A stretch of DNA of 64,000 bases from Methanofollis sp. W23 (GCF_017875325.1 NZ_JAGGMN010000001.1:434001-498000), one strand, 5' to 3'; counted from the stretch's first letter, positions 17,629-26,073 are shown. Numbers and translations are program-made. The notes: a model not told the origin generated them from the sequence alone.

Positions 17629-19415
17629 ATGTGGAGGACGCCACCATCCAGGTGCTCCCGACCGGGACGGTGAACCAGATCGCCGCCGGTGAGGTGGTGG
17701 AGCGCCCGGCTTCGGTGGTGAAGGAACTGGTGGAGAACGCCGTCGACGCCGGTGCAGGTCTGGTGCGGGTGGAGGTGACCTCCGACCGTCGGCAGGTCAC
17801 GATCGTGCGGGTCGTCGACGACGGGGTCGGGATGGGCCGGGCCGATGCGGTGCTGGCGTTCAAGGAGCATGCGACCAGCAAGATCAGGGAGATCGAGGAC
17901 CTCGACCGTCTCCACACCCTGGGGTTCAGGGGGGAGGCGCTTGCGAGCATCGCCTCGGTCGCGGAGGTGACCATCGTCACGAAACCGCGGGACCGCGGGG
18001 TCCTTGCCGGGACGCGGGTGCAGGTCAGGGGCGGGGGCGAACCCGAGGTCTCCGAGGTCGGGGCGCCTGACGGGACGAGCGTGGAGGTGAAAGACCTCTT
18101 CTTCAACACTCCCGCACGCCGAAAATTTCTCAAGACCCTCCATACCGAACTGGCTCATATCCATGGGGTCGTCGAGAAGACCGCTCTTGCCCATCCAGAG
18201 GTCGCCTTCCGCCTCCTCCACAATGGACGGGAGCGGATCGCCACCTATGCCGCCGACGACCTGAGAGAGACGGCGGGTGCCCTCTTTGGGACCGACCTTA
18301 CCCGCGCCCTCGTGCAGGTGGGCGGCGGGAACCGGTTTGTGCGGGTCGGGGGTTTTGTCGCCCGCCCGTCGCATACGCGGGCCGACCAGTACCAGATCTT
18401 TCTCTCGGTCGACGGCCGTCCGGTCTATTCGACCGGGCTTGTGCGGGCGATCAAGGAGGGGTATGGGACGCTCCTCCCGGCGAACCGTTTTCCGGTGGTC
18501 TTTCTCGCCCTCACGACCGAAGAGGGCCTGGTGGACGCCAATGTCCACCCGACCAAGCGGCAGGTGCGCTTCACCCATGAGCGCGAGGTCTACGAGGCGG
18601 TGACCGGGGCGGTGCGGGCGGCGCTCCATGGCGAGGACCTCCTTGCCGGGGAGCAGGAGGCCGAACGCGTCACCCCGGCGCCGCACGCTCCGGCCCCTCT
18701 CCCATCCCGCATTCCCACCTCCGTCCCCGCCCCCGCCGTTCCCCGTCCTGGTGTCGGCGAGAGCCTTGCACACTATGCGAAGTCGGACCGCCGCCTCCGC
18801 CAGACCCAGCTCCCGCTCGCGGGTGCCGAGCGCAACCGCCTCCCTGAGGTCACGGTCCTCGGGCAGGTGGACGCCACCTATATCGTCGGCTCGACCGGCG
18901 GGCGCACCCTGGTGCTCATCGACCAGCACGCCGCTCACGAGCGGATCCTGTACGAGCAGGTGCTGGCAAAGCAGGCAGGCGGCCCAAAGACCCAGGAACT
19001 GATCGTCCCGGTGCTCATCACCTTCTCGCCGACAGAGGTCGAACTCGCCCGTGAGGCCCTCCCCACTCTTGCGGAGGAGGGCTTCGTCGTCGAGGAGTTC
19101 GGGCCCTCGACCTTCGCGGTGAACGCCATCCCGGTGGTCCTGGGCAAACTCGAGGAGCCAGAGGTGGTCCGCGACCTCGTCTCTGCCCTGGTGCGCGAGG
19201 CGCCTTCAGACCCGGTGGGGAGGCGTGAGGCGATCACCAGACGGGTGGCCTGCCGGGGTGCGATCAAGGGCGGCGACCCCCTCACCCACGAGCAGATGCA
19301 GCGGCTCGTCGAGCAACTGGCGCATACCGAGAATCCGTACACCTGCCCGCACGGGCGGCCAACGGTGATTTTATTTTCGCCTGACGAGATGGCGGCGATG
19401 TTCCGGCGGACGTGA
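17625..19415 (+). CDS. mutL: DNA mismatch repair protein MutL, endonuclease type
   Basis: A 596-residue MutL. The N-terminal GHKL ATPase carries the motifs ELVENAVDAG, DDGVGM and GFRGEAL. The C-terminal dimerisation domain has the metal-binding endonuclease motif DQHA(x)2E(x)4E beginning at D433, together with ACRGAIK and CPHGRP. This MutL should therefore nick DNA itself, fitting an organism without MutH. A proline-rich linker (about 350-385) joins the two halves. It is translationally coupled to mutS. Confidence 0.97.
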   Translation: MNVEDATIQVLPTGTVNQIAAGEVVERPASVVKELVENAVDAGAGLVRVEVTSDRRQVTIVRVVDDGVGMGRADAVLAFKEHATSKIREIEDLDRLHTLGFRGEALASIASVAEVTIVTKPRDRGVLAGTRVQVRGGGEPEVSEVGAPDGTSVEVKDLFFNTPARRKFLKTLHTELAHIHGVVEKTALAHPEVAFRLLHNGRERIATYAADDLRETAGALFGTDLTRALVQVGGGNRFVRVGGFVARPSHTRADQYQIFLSVDGRPVYSTGLVRAIKEGYGTLLPANRFPVVFLALTTEEGLVDANVHPTKRQVRFTHEREVYEAVTGAVRAALHGEDLLAGEQEAERVTPAPHAPAPLPSRIPTSVPAPAVPRPGVGESLAHYAKSDRRLRQTQLPLAGAERNRLPEVTVLGQVDATYIVGSTGGRTLVLIDQHAAHERILYEQVLAKQAGGPKTQELIVPVLITFSPTEVELAREALPTLAEEGFVVEEFGPSTFAVNAIPVVLGKLEEPEVVRDLVSALVREAPSDPVGRREAITRRVACRGAIKGGDPLTHEQMQRLVEQLAHTENPYTCPHGRPTVILFSPDEMAAMFRRT

Positions 19416-19424
19416 GAGAGGCGG

Positions 19425-19566
19425 GTGTGCCACCCCCCGGTCCTCCGCCACACGATTGGTTGAAGACGTCACCCCTCTCTTCATGTCTATCGATTGAGCC
19501 GTCCCGGCCCAATCGCCATCCTGGGGGTCCGGGGGCAGCGCCCCCGGCCGATGGTGTTGGGAAGGC
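19425..19566. repeat. Intergenic repeat copy with two hairpin modules
   Basis: This copy starts immediately after the mutL stop. Its second module (19498-19566) reads GTCCCGGCCCAATC, then the hairpin CCGGGGGCAGCGCCCCCGG, and ends TGGGAAGGC. It belongs to the same family as the copies at 6237 and 14533. Confidence 0.85.
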
Positions 19567-19582
19567 GAGATGGTCAGAACGT

Positions 19583-19675
19583 GCCGCCCAAGTTCGGAGA
19601 AATATTTCTGCTGTCTCGTGCCGGGGGGTTTCACCCCCCGGACCCCCCACGGACCAAAGATAGGTGGGGGCGGCG
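19583..19675. repeat. Intergenic hairpin repeat, GCCGCCC-bounded module
   Basis: The outer inverted repeat GCCGCCC / GGGGCGGC encloses the near-perfect hairpin CCGGGGGGTTTCACCCCCCGG (9-bp stem, 3-base loop) followed by ACCCCCCACGG. Near-identical copies are at 25981, 26260, 33307 and 40402. Confidence 0.88.
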
Positions 19676-19737
19676 GTGGAGTGAATCACCCACAACTTTC
19701 TTACCCCCCATGACCCCATCCCGCTCAGGTGGCACCG

Positions 19738-20469
19738 ATGAAAATCGTGGCATTCAACGGGAGTCCGAAGGCCGAGGAGAGCAGCACCCACGTCATGGTC
19801 GACGCCTTTCTCGAAGGGGCGGCAAGGGCGGGTGCCGAGGTGGAGAACGTCTTTCTCGCACAGAAAACGATCGGACACTGCCTGGGATGTTTTCAGTGCT
19901 GGGCGTCCCCGGCGGGGAAATGCGTCCTGAAAGACGACATGGAAGACCTGATCGAGCGTTACTCCGCCGCCGACCTCGTCGTCTTTGCGACGCCGCTTCA
20001 CAACGACAACATCTCCAGTCACCTGAAGGTCTTCATCGATCGCCTCCTGCCGACCGGAGATCCTCATTTTATGGTGGACGAAGGAGGGGAGACGGTCCAT
20101 CCGTCGAGGGGCGGCCGGAAGATCCCGAAGTTCGTAATGATCTCGAACTGCGGTTTTCCTGAGCAGAGTCATTTTCAGGTGCTCAGGCTGCTGACGAAAC
20201 GGATGGCACGCAATTACAGGACTGAGTTCGTCGCCGAGATCTACCGCGGCGGCGGGCCCTGGCTGACCGAGCCGGCCGCCGCGGAGGCGGTCGAGGGGTA
20301 CCGGGAGGTGGTGCAGGCGGCTGGAGAAGAGGTGGTGAGGGCCGGAAGGCTCTCCGAAGAGACACGAGAGCGCCTCGAACAACCCCTCATTCCGTCGCCA
20401 GATTTTCTTGAGTTCTACCGGGAGGGGGTCAACCGGTACTGGGACGACCTGTGGGGGAGGCAGGGATAG
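19738..20469 (+). CDS. Iron-sulfur flavoprotein-like NAD(P)H-dependent FMN reductase
   Basis: A 243-residue flavodoxin-fold protein. KIVAFNGSPK at the N-terminus is the FMN phosphate-binding loop, and VVFATPLHNDNISSHLKVFIDR is typical of the NADPH-dependent FMN reductase family. A compact cysteine motif C48-x2-C51-x2-C54-x7-C62 fits the CX2CX2CX4-7C pattern of methanogen iron-sulfur flavoproteins, which bind a [4Fe-4S] cluster near FMN and handle oxygen or peroxide stress. The length is close to that family. The start at 19738 is chosen because AGGTGG precedes it; a GTG at 19729 is in frame. It stands alone. Confidence 0.85.
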   Translation: MKIVAFNGSPKAEESSTHVMVDAFLEGAARAGAEVENVFLAQKTIGHCLGCFQCWASPAGKCVLKDDMEDLIERYSAADLVVFATPLHNDNISSHLKVFIDRLLPTGDPHFMVDEGGETVHPSRGGRKIPKFVMISNCGFPEQSHFQVLRLLTKRMARNYRTEFVAEIYRGGGPWLTEPAAAEAVEGYREVVQAAGEEVVRAGRLSEETRERLEQPLIPSPDFLEFYREGVNRYWDDLWGRQG

Positions 20470-21042
20470 GGCCGGTGCACCCGCCCCCAGATCTCTTTAT
20501 TTTAGGCTCTATTTTAGATTTCCAACGTTTTTATATGGGCGGAACAGGGCGCGTTCCGGCAAACGGTATTCTGGGGGATAAGGACTGATTCGCCGCCGGG
20601 AACCGCCCCTGTATCCGGCCGAGGATGCTTCTTCTGGCGGGAGATGATTCACATGGTCAGATGGGTGTGTCGAAGAGACGAGAGGCGGCGATAAAACGGG
20701 TGGAAATCGGGGGGAATTGGGGAGAGCAGGAATGCCTCTTGCGGCCGGAGTGCATGGGATCCAGGAGAGGAGATGGCGGCGTGGATATCTGTGCGGCGAT
20801 CCGTCGCCCCCCTGGTGAGCGTTGGAAAGGAAGGCTACTTTCGCTATTGAGCAGAAGACGAAGAAGAGCGGACACTGGGGGGTCGTCTCTCTCAGATGAA
20901 CAACAGATAGCATGGATCCCCCTTGGAGGAGGTGACCGGTCGCAACAGTGTATGGGCTTTTTACACCAAAGAAGAGGCTCTCATTATTCTGAGATGCATA
21001 GTACCGACACACAAACGATATATAACCATACAATTATACTTG
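20470..21042. other. Gap with a T-rich terminator and a possible structured segment
   Basis: T-rich sequence at 20496-20530 follows the flavoprotein gene and may end its transcript. The TATA-like TTTTTATATG at 20528-20537 is followed by GGGCGG (20537-20542), which can pair with CCGCCC (20603-20608) around an inner GGAAC/GTTCC hairpin, so a small RNA is possible. Long ORFs on both strands here are Arg/Pro/Ser-rich and unconvincing. TATATAAC at 21019-21026 lies ahead of the stronger RNA candidate. Confidence 0.4.
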
Positions 21043-21190
21043 TGGCTGAGGACACCTGAATAGGTGTCCCGTCGGGGTCGGCGAACTTGACAAGAGTACT
21101 TACCGACCCCAACGCTTCGCCCGGAGGCTATGGTGCTGTTTGGTCATCATCCTTGATAGCCATTGCGGTGCCGTGCCTTCGGGAGAGCAT
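21043..21190 (+). ncRNA. Candidate structured RNA or structured mRNA leader
   Basis: A TATA box (ATATATAAC, 21018-21026) lies about 25 bases before this segment, which contains successive stable stems. GGACACCT (21050-21057) pairs perfectly with AGGTGTCC (21062-21069) across a GAAT loop. GGGGTCGG (21074-21081) pairs perfectly with CCGACCCC (21103-21110). GGCTAT (21126-21131) pairs with ATAGCC (21156-21161). A UUCG loop lies near 21178. The segment ends about 20 bases before the ATG of a small secreted protein, so it may be that gene's leader or an independent RNA. It matches no RNA family I can name. Confidence 0.5.
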
Positions 21191-21211
21191 GTTTGAAAGA
21201 AGGTGCAGAAC

Positions 21212-21655
21212 ATGAAAACAAAATGTGGAATCGGTATTGTGCTTGCAGGACTGCTGCTTACCAGTCTTGCGTTCATGCCGGTCAGTGCAAATGAGGGAAT
21301 TATTCCTTCAGAAAATGCTCTCTCAGAACAAGTTATGGGAGGAGACGACTTCCTTAGTTGCTATGGATACCTCAAAGGAGAACAGTACTGGATCCGATTT
21401 GGAGGTTGGGCACAGTCATATAGCATCGCAGGACGTATGCATATCGCCGTTTATCTCTATGACTATAATTCCGGGGAAAAAATGACGCACACTGCCAATT
21501 CAGGGCAAGGTGTTGACTACCTTGAGCCACAGGAGAACCTAGAACTCCATCCTCCTACTGGAGATTACTACGTCTACGCGGAAGCATGGACTGTAGCTCC
21601 ATCCCATGACGCGGATTACACCTCAAGTAAAATGCGCTACGTCTATAATCCCTGA
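21212..21655 (+). CDS. Small secreted protein, function unknown
   Basis: A 147-residue exported protein. The signal peptide MKTKCGIGIVLAGLLL continues to a likely cleavage after VSA near residue 26. The mature part is rich in aromatic and polar residues (CYGYLKGEQYWIRFGGW, HIAVYLYDYNSG, DYYVYAEAW) and looks like an all-beta extracellular domain. GAAGGTG sits 6 bases before the ATG, which favours it over the GTG at 21203. The gene is less GC-rich than its neighbours and lies directly downstream of the candidate structured RNA. I do not recognise the family. Confidence 0.78.
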   Translation: MKTKCGIGIVLAGLLLTSLAFMPVSANEGIIPSENALSEQVMGGDDFLSCYGYLKGEQYWIRFGGWAQSYSIAGRMHIAVYLYDYNSGEKMTHTANSGQGVDYLEPQENLELHPPTGDYYVYAEAWTVAPSHDADYTSSKMRYVYNP

Positions 21656-21772
21656 GTCTTGTTGATTGAACAACAGAAGAGGGTCTAAAAACCTTTTTGG
21701 ATAGAGACTGAAGGTAGGGAGAGGTTTTCTCTGCCCTCCCTCAGAAAATCCACATAAATTTTGGTTGATACG

Positions 21773-22762
21773 ATGTACAAAAAGTTATTCAGTTCATTTT
21801 TAATTATTCTTGCAGTATTCATCATATTCATATGGTTCTCCAGCCCCTGGCAGGCCGATCCCGTCCAGCAAGGTCCTTCTCCCTCTCCCTCACCAACCCC
21901 TCCAGAGACGACCAGCCCGGCGACGACTATCGCCACAGAGATCACCGAAGAAGAGGCGAAGGCCATCGCCGTCGACGCCTTCCCTGAGATCGTCGGTCCT
22001 GACACGGCGAAGGTCAGGTTCGAGCAGATGAACGACGCACTTGGGGAACGACGATCATGGGAAGTCGATGACTACAGCGCCGACCTCAATGTCGAGGGTG
22101 CGAGACATGCCCAGGTCTGGGTAGATGCGGCCACCGGCGAGATCATGGAGTTTGCTATCCATACCGGTAAAAAGGGGCGGCCAGATGAACCTGTCCTCAG
22201 CGAGGAAGAAGCATGCGCATGTGCCGATGAATTCTTTCAGGGAAGAGAGGAGGGTGCTGTCCTTGAACGGCGGCCCGATGTATCCTACATGACCTACACC
22301 AGCCGACTGGAAGGCAGCAAGGAAGTGGCCGGGTTTTATGGGGTCCGATATGCCCGCCTTGTCAGGGGAGTGCCGTGCAGCGGCGACGGGTGTGATCTTG
22401 AGGTTGACGCCGTCAACGGAGAGACGAGGCGGTTCTGCAAGACCTGGGCACTCGACGAAGACCGCTGCCGTGCCGATACCACTCCTTCGATACAGGCAGA
22501 AGAGGCGGAGGAACATTTCAGGGCATATCTCACCGAGACCTACGGCGACCTGCCTGGGCTCACCATCCATGCCACGCTCCTGAAGTGGGCTGACCGTCCT
22601 CTCTGGACCAAAGACCCGTCCACCCCCGTACCTCTCGGGTGGGAGGTCACCTTCGACAACGACCACTACCGCTCGCTCACATGGCCGCGAAACGCCACAG
22701 CCTGGGTCGACGCCCACACTGGCGAAGTCTTTGCCTGCGACTATCGCCCTGACCTTACCTGA
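21773..22762 (+). CDS. Membrane-anchored PepSY-like domain protein
   Basis: About 329 residues. One N-terminal membrane anchor (residues 5-24) is followed by a Pro/Ser/Thr-rich linker and a soluble exterior part. That part contains three PepSY/YcdB-like units, each an EEA-A-A helix followed by a beta strand ending VDA-TGE: ARHAQVWVDAATGEIMEF, CDLEVDAVNGETRRF and ATAWVDAHTGEVFACDY. Such domains are often inhibitory or scaffold modules at the cell surface. The ATG at 21773 is preferred; an in-frame TTG at 21761 exists. The downstream permease gene begins 11 bases after its stop, so the two probably form an operon. Confidence 0.78.
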   Translation: MYKKLFSSFLIILAVFIIFIWFSSPWQADPVQQGPSPSPSPTPPETTSPATTIATEITEEEAKAIAVDAFPEIVGPDTAKVRFEQMNDALGERRSWEVDDYSADLNVEGARHAQVWVDAATGEIMEFAIHTGKKGRPDEPVLSEEEACACADEFFQGREEGAVLERRPDVSYMTYTSRLEGSKEVAGFYGVRYARLVRGVPCSGDGCDLEVDAVNGETRRFCKTWALDEDRCRADTTPSIQAEEAEEHFRAYLTETYGDLPGLTIHATLLKWADRPLWTKDPSTPVPLGWEVTFDNDHYRSLTWPRNATAWVDAHTGEVFACDYRPDLT

Positions 22763-22773
22763 AGGAGGAGACT

Positions 22774-23793
22774 ATGGAGAGCAGACGGATCTTCATCATC
22801 GCCGGGAAAGAATTTGCCGAGACCCTCAGGGGTCGGCGTTTCCTGATGGTGCTCGGGATATTCCTGATCATCGCCTTCATCGGCACCCTGCAGGGCATCC
22901 AGAGTTACACCGCCGACCTCGACCACTACACCCAGGCCCTGACCATGGGTGCGGAGTCGATCTCGCCCCTCTGGCAGGTGCGGCCAACGCTCCTGGACGT
23001 CTTTTACCAGATGGGCGAGATGGTCGCGGTCCTGGGGGCGGTGCTCGGGATCGCCGTGGGATTTGATCTCATCTCAGGCGAGAGAGAGGAGAAGTCGCTG
23101 AAGATCCTCCTCTCCCACCCGGTCTACCGCGACGAGGTGATCACCGGCAAGGCACTTGGCGGGATGGCGGTCCTCACCCTCTCGGCCGTGACCGCCCTGC
23201 TCATCACCCTTGCCGTCCTCCTCCTCTCTGGCCACATGCCTCTTCTCGGCGAGTGGGGGCTGATTTTTCTCTTCGGTGCCGTCTCTCTCCTCTACCTCGT
23301 CGGGTGCTTTGCGATCGCTCTGGCGATGTCGACGGTTGCACGCCGGAGCGGCGAGGCGCTGATGTACAGTCTGGTCTGTTTTTTCTTCCTCTCCCTCGTG
23401 ATGCCGGCCGCCGGGCTCGTCGTCGCCGATGCCATCGTCGGCGAGGCACCTGAGAGGATGCCCGCCGGTGGCGATCTCGACGACTGGTACGACTACCAGG
23501 AGAGATGGGAGGCATGGGAGCACCGCACCGAACTGCGGGCGGCCGTCCTCTCGACCGGGCAACTCTTCTCGCCCGAGCAGAACTTCCATGCGATCAGCCA
23601 GGCGATCACCCAGCCCCAAAAATATCTGATCATGCGCGGGCAGGCTGACGATCCCTGGTATCGCCCCGACGAGGAGCCTGACTATGGTGTGGTGCTCGGC
23701 TACCTCTGGCAGAACGTCGTCGCGCTCCTCCTCATCCCGGCAATCTTTTTTGGGTTTGCCTATGTGCGGTTCCTGAGGATCGACTTGAGATGA
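22774..23793 (+). CDS. ABC-2 type transporter permease
   Basis: A 339-residue membrane protein with about six helices and a large exterior loop between helices 5 and 6 (about residues 215-300). FDLISGEREEKSLKILLSHP followed by R-EVITGKALGG is the family signature after the second helix. GAAGGAGGAG lies before the ATG. ABC-2 permeases need an ATPase, yet none is encoded next to it; its only operon partner is the PepSY-like protein. It may borrow an ATPase encoded elsewhere. Confidence 0.88.
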   Translation: MESRRIFIIAGKEFAETLRGRRFLMVLGIFLIIAFIGTLQGIQSYTADLDHYTQALTMGAESISPLWQVRPTLLDVFYQMGEMVAVLGAVLGIAVGFDLISGEREEKSLKILLSHPVYRDEVITGKALGGMAVLTLSAVTALLITLAVLLLSGHMPLLGEWGLIFLFGAVSLLYLVGCFAIALAMSTVARRSGEALMYSLVCFFFLSLVMPAAGLVVADAIVGEAPERMPAGGDLDDWYDYQERWEAWEHRTELRAAVLSTGQLFSPEQNFHAISQAITQPQKYLIMRGQADDPWYRPDEEPDYGVVLGYLWQNVVALLLIPAIFFGFAYVRFLRIDLR

Positions 23794-23809
23794 GGCACCA
23801 TGGTCCCTC

Positions 23810-24793
23810 TCATCCAGATCGGTTTTTGACTTTACCTCCCAGGGCCAGCACGCCGCAGACGATGACCCCGGCGAGGACAAAGACAAAGAGGGGGTGGGCG
23901 GGGACCAGGATGGAGAGGTCAGGATGCCCGGTGAGTCCAAGGAATACATCGACGACCTTGATCGATGCCGTCCCCAGCAGGATCCCGACCGTCGGGGTGA
24001 ACCTGGAGAACCTGAGAGATGCTGCGGCTTCGAGGCCCGCCACCATCCCGAGCGCGAGGACGGTCTGCGAGAGCAGCAGGACGAGGAACGGTGTGTCGTA
24101 GGCGGTGACGATGCTCCCGGCATAGGCAAGAAGAGTCGAGACCGTGAATGCGAGCAGGAGCGGGAACGAGAGCGCGAACACGGGGTGGCGGATGGACTTT
24201 GCCAGGTGCCGTCCGGCGGCGGCGAGGGCGGCGATGAAGAAGCAGTCGGCGACGTACAGCACCGGTGCGAGGACCACGACCGCGTTCATCCACCCGATCT
24301 TCGAGAAAAAGTCGGGGTAGTCTTCCCTTATCTGGCCGATGAAGAGGACGAATCCGCAGATCGAGGCGGCGACGAGGAGGTATGCCAGGTAGGTCGTGAG
24401 GAGGTCCAGCGAGAAGAAGAAGGTGCCGACGGCCTCCGGGGCAGGCGGGGCGTTGAACTCAGTCGCAAACCCTTGCAGGAAAAAGAAGAGGACCGAGGCG
24501 CAGGAGACGGTTGAGGCCAGAAGATATTTTTTGTGGTCTGTGAACTTCTCCATGACGAGGGGGAGGGGTGTCATGATGCCGAGCACCTGCACGGCGACGA
24601 TCGTGAGGGTGCCGGGCAGTGCCTCGGGGGCGGCGATCTGGAACTGGTAGTAGTGCGGTATGATGAGCGCAAGGGCAAGGGCGAGGAGGGCGGGCGTGAG
24701 GGCACGGAGGAGAGCGGAGGGCAGTCTCTCGAAGAGCCAGTACAGGACCGGCGGGGCGAGGAGGAATCCAATGAGAATGATAAAACCGATCAT
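23810..24793 (-). CDS. Polytopic membrane protein, function unknown
   Basis: A 327-residue protein with about nine predicted membrane helices, few charged residues and no motif I recognise. It converges with the ABC-2 permease (16 bases between stops). Upstream on its strand TTTTGTAAAGA lies about 35 bases before the ATG as a weak TATA candidate, and no ribosome site is visible. The next gene upstream on the same strand also encodes a membrane protein, but 53 bases and a probable separate promoter lie between them. Confidence 0.75.
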   Translation of the reverse strand: MIGFIILIGFLLAPPVLYWLFERLPSALLRALTPALLALALALIIPHYYQFQIAAPEALPGTLTIVAVQVLGIMTPLPLVMEKFTDHKKYLLASTVSCASVLFFFLQGFATEFNAPPAPEAVGTFFFSLDLLTTYLAYLLVAASICGFVLFIGQIREDYPDFFSKIGWMNAVVVLAPVLYVADCFFIAALAAAGRHLAKSIRHPVFALSFPLLLAFTVSTLLAYAGSIVTAYDTPFLVLLLSQTVLALGMVAGLEAAASLRFSRFTPTVGILLGTASIKVVDVFLGLTGHPDLSILVPAHPLFVFVLAGVIVCGVLALGGKVKNRSG

Positions 24794-24846
24794 ATTTTAT
24801 ACAGGAGTTCATCCTCGTCTCTTTACAAAATGGTTGTGATCTCTTC

Positions 24847-25695
24847 TCAATACACTCCTTCTCCGGTGATCAGGACGCCTCTCACCGGGTACGTCCCATT
24901 GCATGCCCCCTGAAATTCGTGCCTGATCCTCTGCCAGTACGAGTTCGACTGCCACCCAAGCACCCACCACTGGTTGGTCCCCTGAAATTCGGTGGAGATG
25001 CTGAGGACGTTCTCGTCGTCGGCCTCATAGGTGAGGATGAACGGCACCTCGACGAAACATCCGGAAGATCCTTCGCTCAGGTAGTAGTCGTCATCCATGC
25101 CCCCCTCAGCCCTGCTGAAATTCTCGGTGATCTGGTAGGGCATGAAGAGGGGTTCGTGGCCGAGCGGCGTCCTGGTATCGATCTCATGGTCGACCGCGGT
25201 GTCGAGCATATGCAGTTCCATCTCGACCGGCACCGGCGTCTCCTCTGAGTAGTGGTCAGCGTAGATATGCGTCGGTTGGGGGAGGTCGGATTCGTTCTCG
25301 CCCGGCATGATCGGGATCGGTTCGATCCGGTTGGTGTAGAGCGGGGTGATCCGGTCGGCTGAGATATTCAGCATCGGCACCCCGTTCACCTCCTCGATCT
25401 CGACCGAGATCTTCTCAGTGTCGAAGTTTTCAAAACTGGTGCGGGAGAGGTTGACGACCGTCGTGTTCTCTCCGGTGGTCGCGTTGTAGTAGGAGGGGAG
25501 GGGGATCAGGAGGGTCGCGTTCTCCAGCGGGCCGGTGGTCGAGAGTTCGAGGTCGTAGTCGTAGACCGCCTGTGAAGTTTCCGGTGCGGTGAGACTGAAG
25601 TAGCCAAGGACCAGTACAAAGGAGACGACCAGAGCGGCGACGAGGATGACGAGGGCGAGAGCGATTTTTGTTGCGATGTTTGGGAGGCTTCCCAT
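24847..25695 (-). CDS. Membrane-anchored exterior protein, function unknown
   Basis: A protein of about 282 residues with one N-terminal anchor (residues 11-36) and a long exterior part with several N-glycosylation-like sequons (NATTG, NTTVV, NLSRT, NISAD, NESD). Strand-rich blocks such as YDYDLELSTTGPLENATLLI suggest a beta-sandwich. The start at 25695 is chosen because the TATA-like CATATATC is centred about 26 bases before it, predicting a leaderless message. An in-frame ATG at 25782 would add 29 residues before the anchor and is the longest option. No family is recognised. Confidence 0.7.
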   Translation of the reverse strand: MGSLPNIATKIALALVILVAALVVSFVLVLGYFSLTAPETSQAVYDYDLELSTTGPLENATLLIPLPSYYNATTGENTTVVNLSRTSFENFDTEKISVEIEEVNGVPMLNISADRITPLYTNRIEPIPIMPGENESDLPQPTHIYADHYSEETPVPVEMELHMLDTAVDHEIDTRTPLGHEPLFMPYQITENFSRAEGGMDDDYYLSEGSSGCFVEVPFILTYEADDENVLSISTEFQGTNQWWVLGWQSNSYWQRIRHEFQGACNGTYPVRGVLITGEGVY

Positions 25696-25824
25696 GGGGA
25701 GTTCGTTGACGGTGGGAGATATATGGATGATCATGTATTGTCTGGGTTGCAATGGGATCGTGAGGACCTCGGGTTCTGCCATCCCTGCCTCTATCGTGAG
25801 GGGGAAAGTGAGCGATCAAAGTGG

Positions 25825-25960
25825 CCGCCCCCCGGTCCCCCCGTGCGAGCGATAGGCGGTGCGGCAGTACGCTCTTCAGGGCCATAGATTGTGCCTTCCC
25901 GGCCCTATCTTCATCCCGGGGGTCCGGGGTGCTAGCCCCCGGCATGGTGGTGGGGAAGGC
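25825..25960. repeat. Intergenic repeat copy with two hairpin modules
   Basis: GCCGCCCCCCGGTCCCCCCG is followed by the module GCCTTCCCGGCCCTATCTTC, a slightly decayed GC hairpin (CCGGGGTGCTAGCCCCCGG) and GGGGAAGGC. Same order as the copies at 6237, 14533 and 19425. Confidence 0.8.
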
Positions 25961-25980
25961 GTGATAGAATGATCAGCCGT

Positions 25981-26073
25981 GCCGCCCCCCATCACAGGAT
26001 CTTCACCCCCATCTCGCGCCGGGGGGTTGCACCCCCCGGACCCCCCATGGACCGAAGATAGGTGGGGGCGGCG
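25981..26073. repeat. Intergenic hairpin repeat, GCCGCCC-bounded module
   Basis: GCCGCCCCCC and GGGGGCGGC bound the hairpin CCGGGGGGTTGCACCCCCCGG. The internal text CATCTCGCG before the hairpin and GAAGATAGGTGGGGGCGGC after it is shared with the copies at 19583 and 26260. Confidence 0.88.

Noticed and set aside
17586-18938. A 450-codon minus-strand ORF opposite mutL
   Set aside because: MutL motifs are intact on the plus strand; the antisense translation shows no domain.
20537-20610. Fluoride or another known riboswitch
   Set aside because: The conserved loop sequences of the fluoride motif are not found, and the nearest downstream gene is 600 bases away.
20509-21033. ORFs of 174 and 144 codons on opposite strands in the gap after the flavoprotein gene
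   Set aside because: Translations are Arg/Pro/Ser-rich without hydrophobic periodicity, and start sites lack TATA or ribosome signals in the right place.
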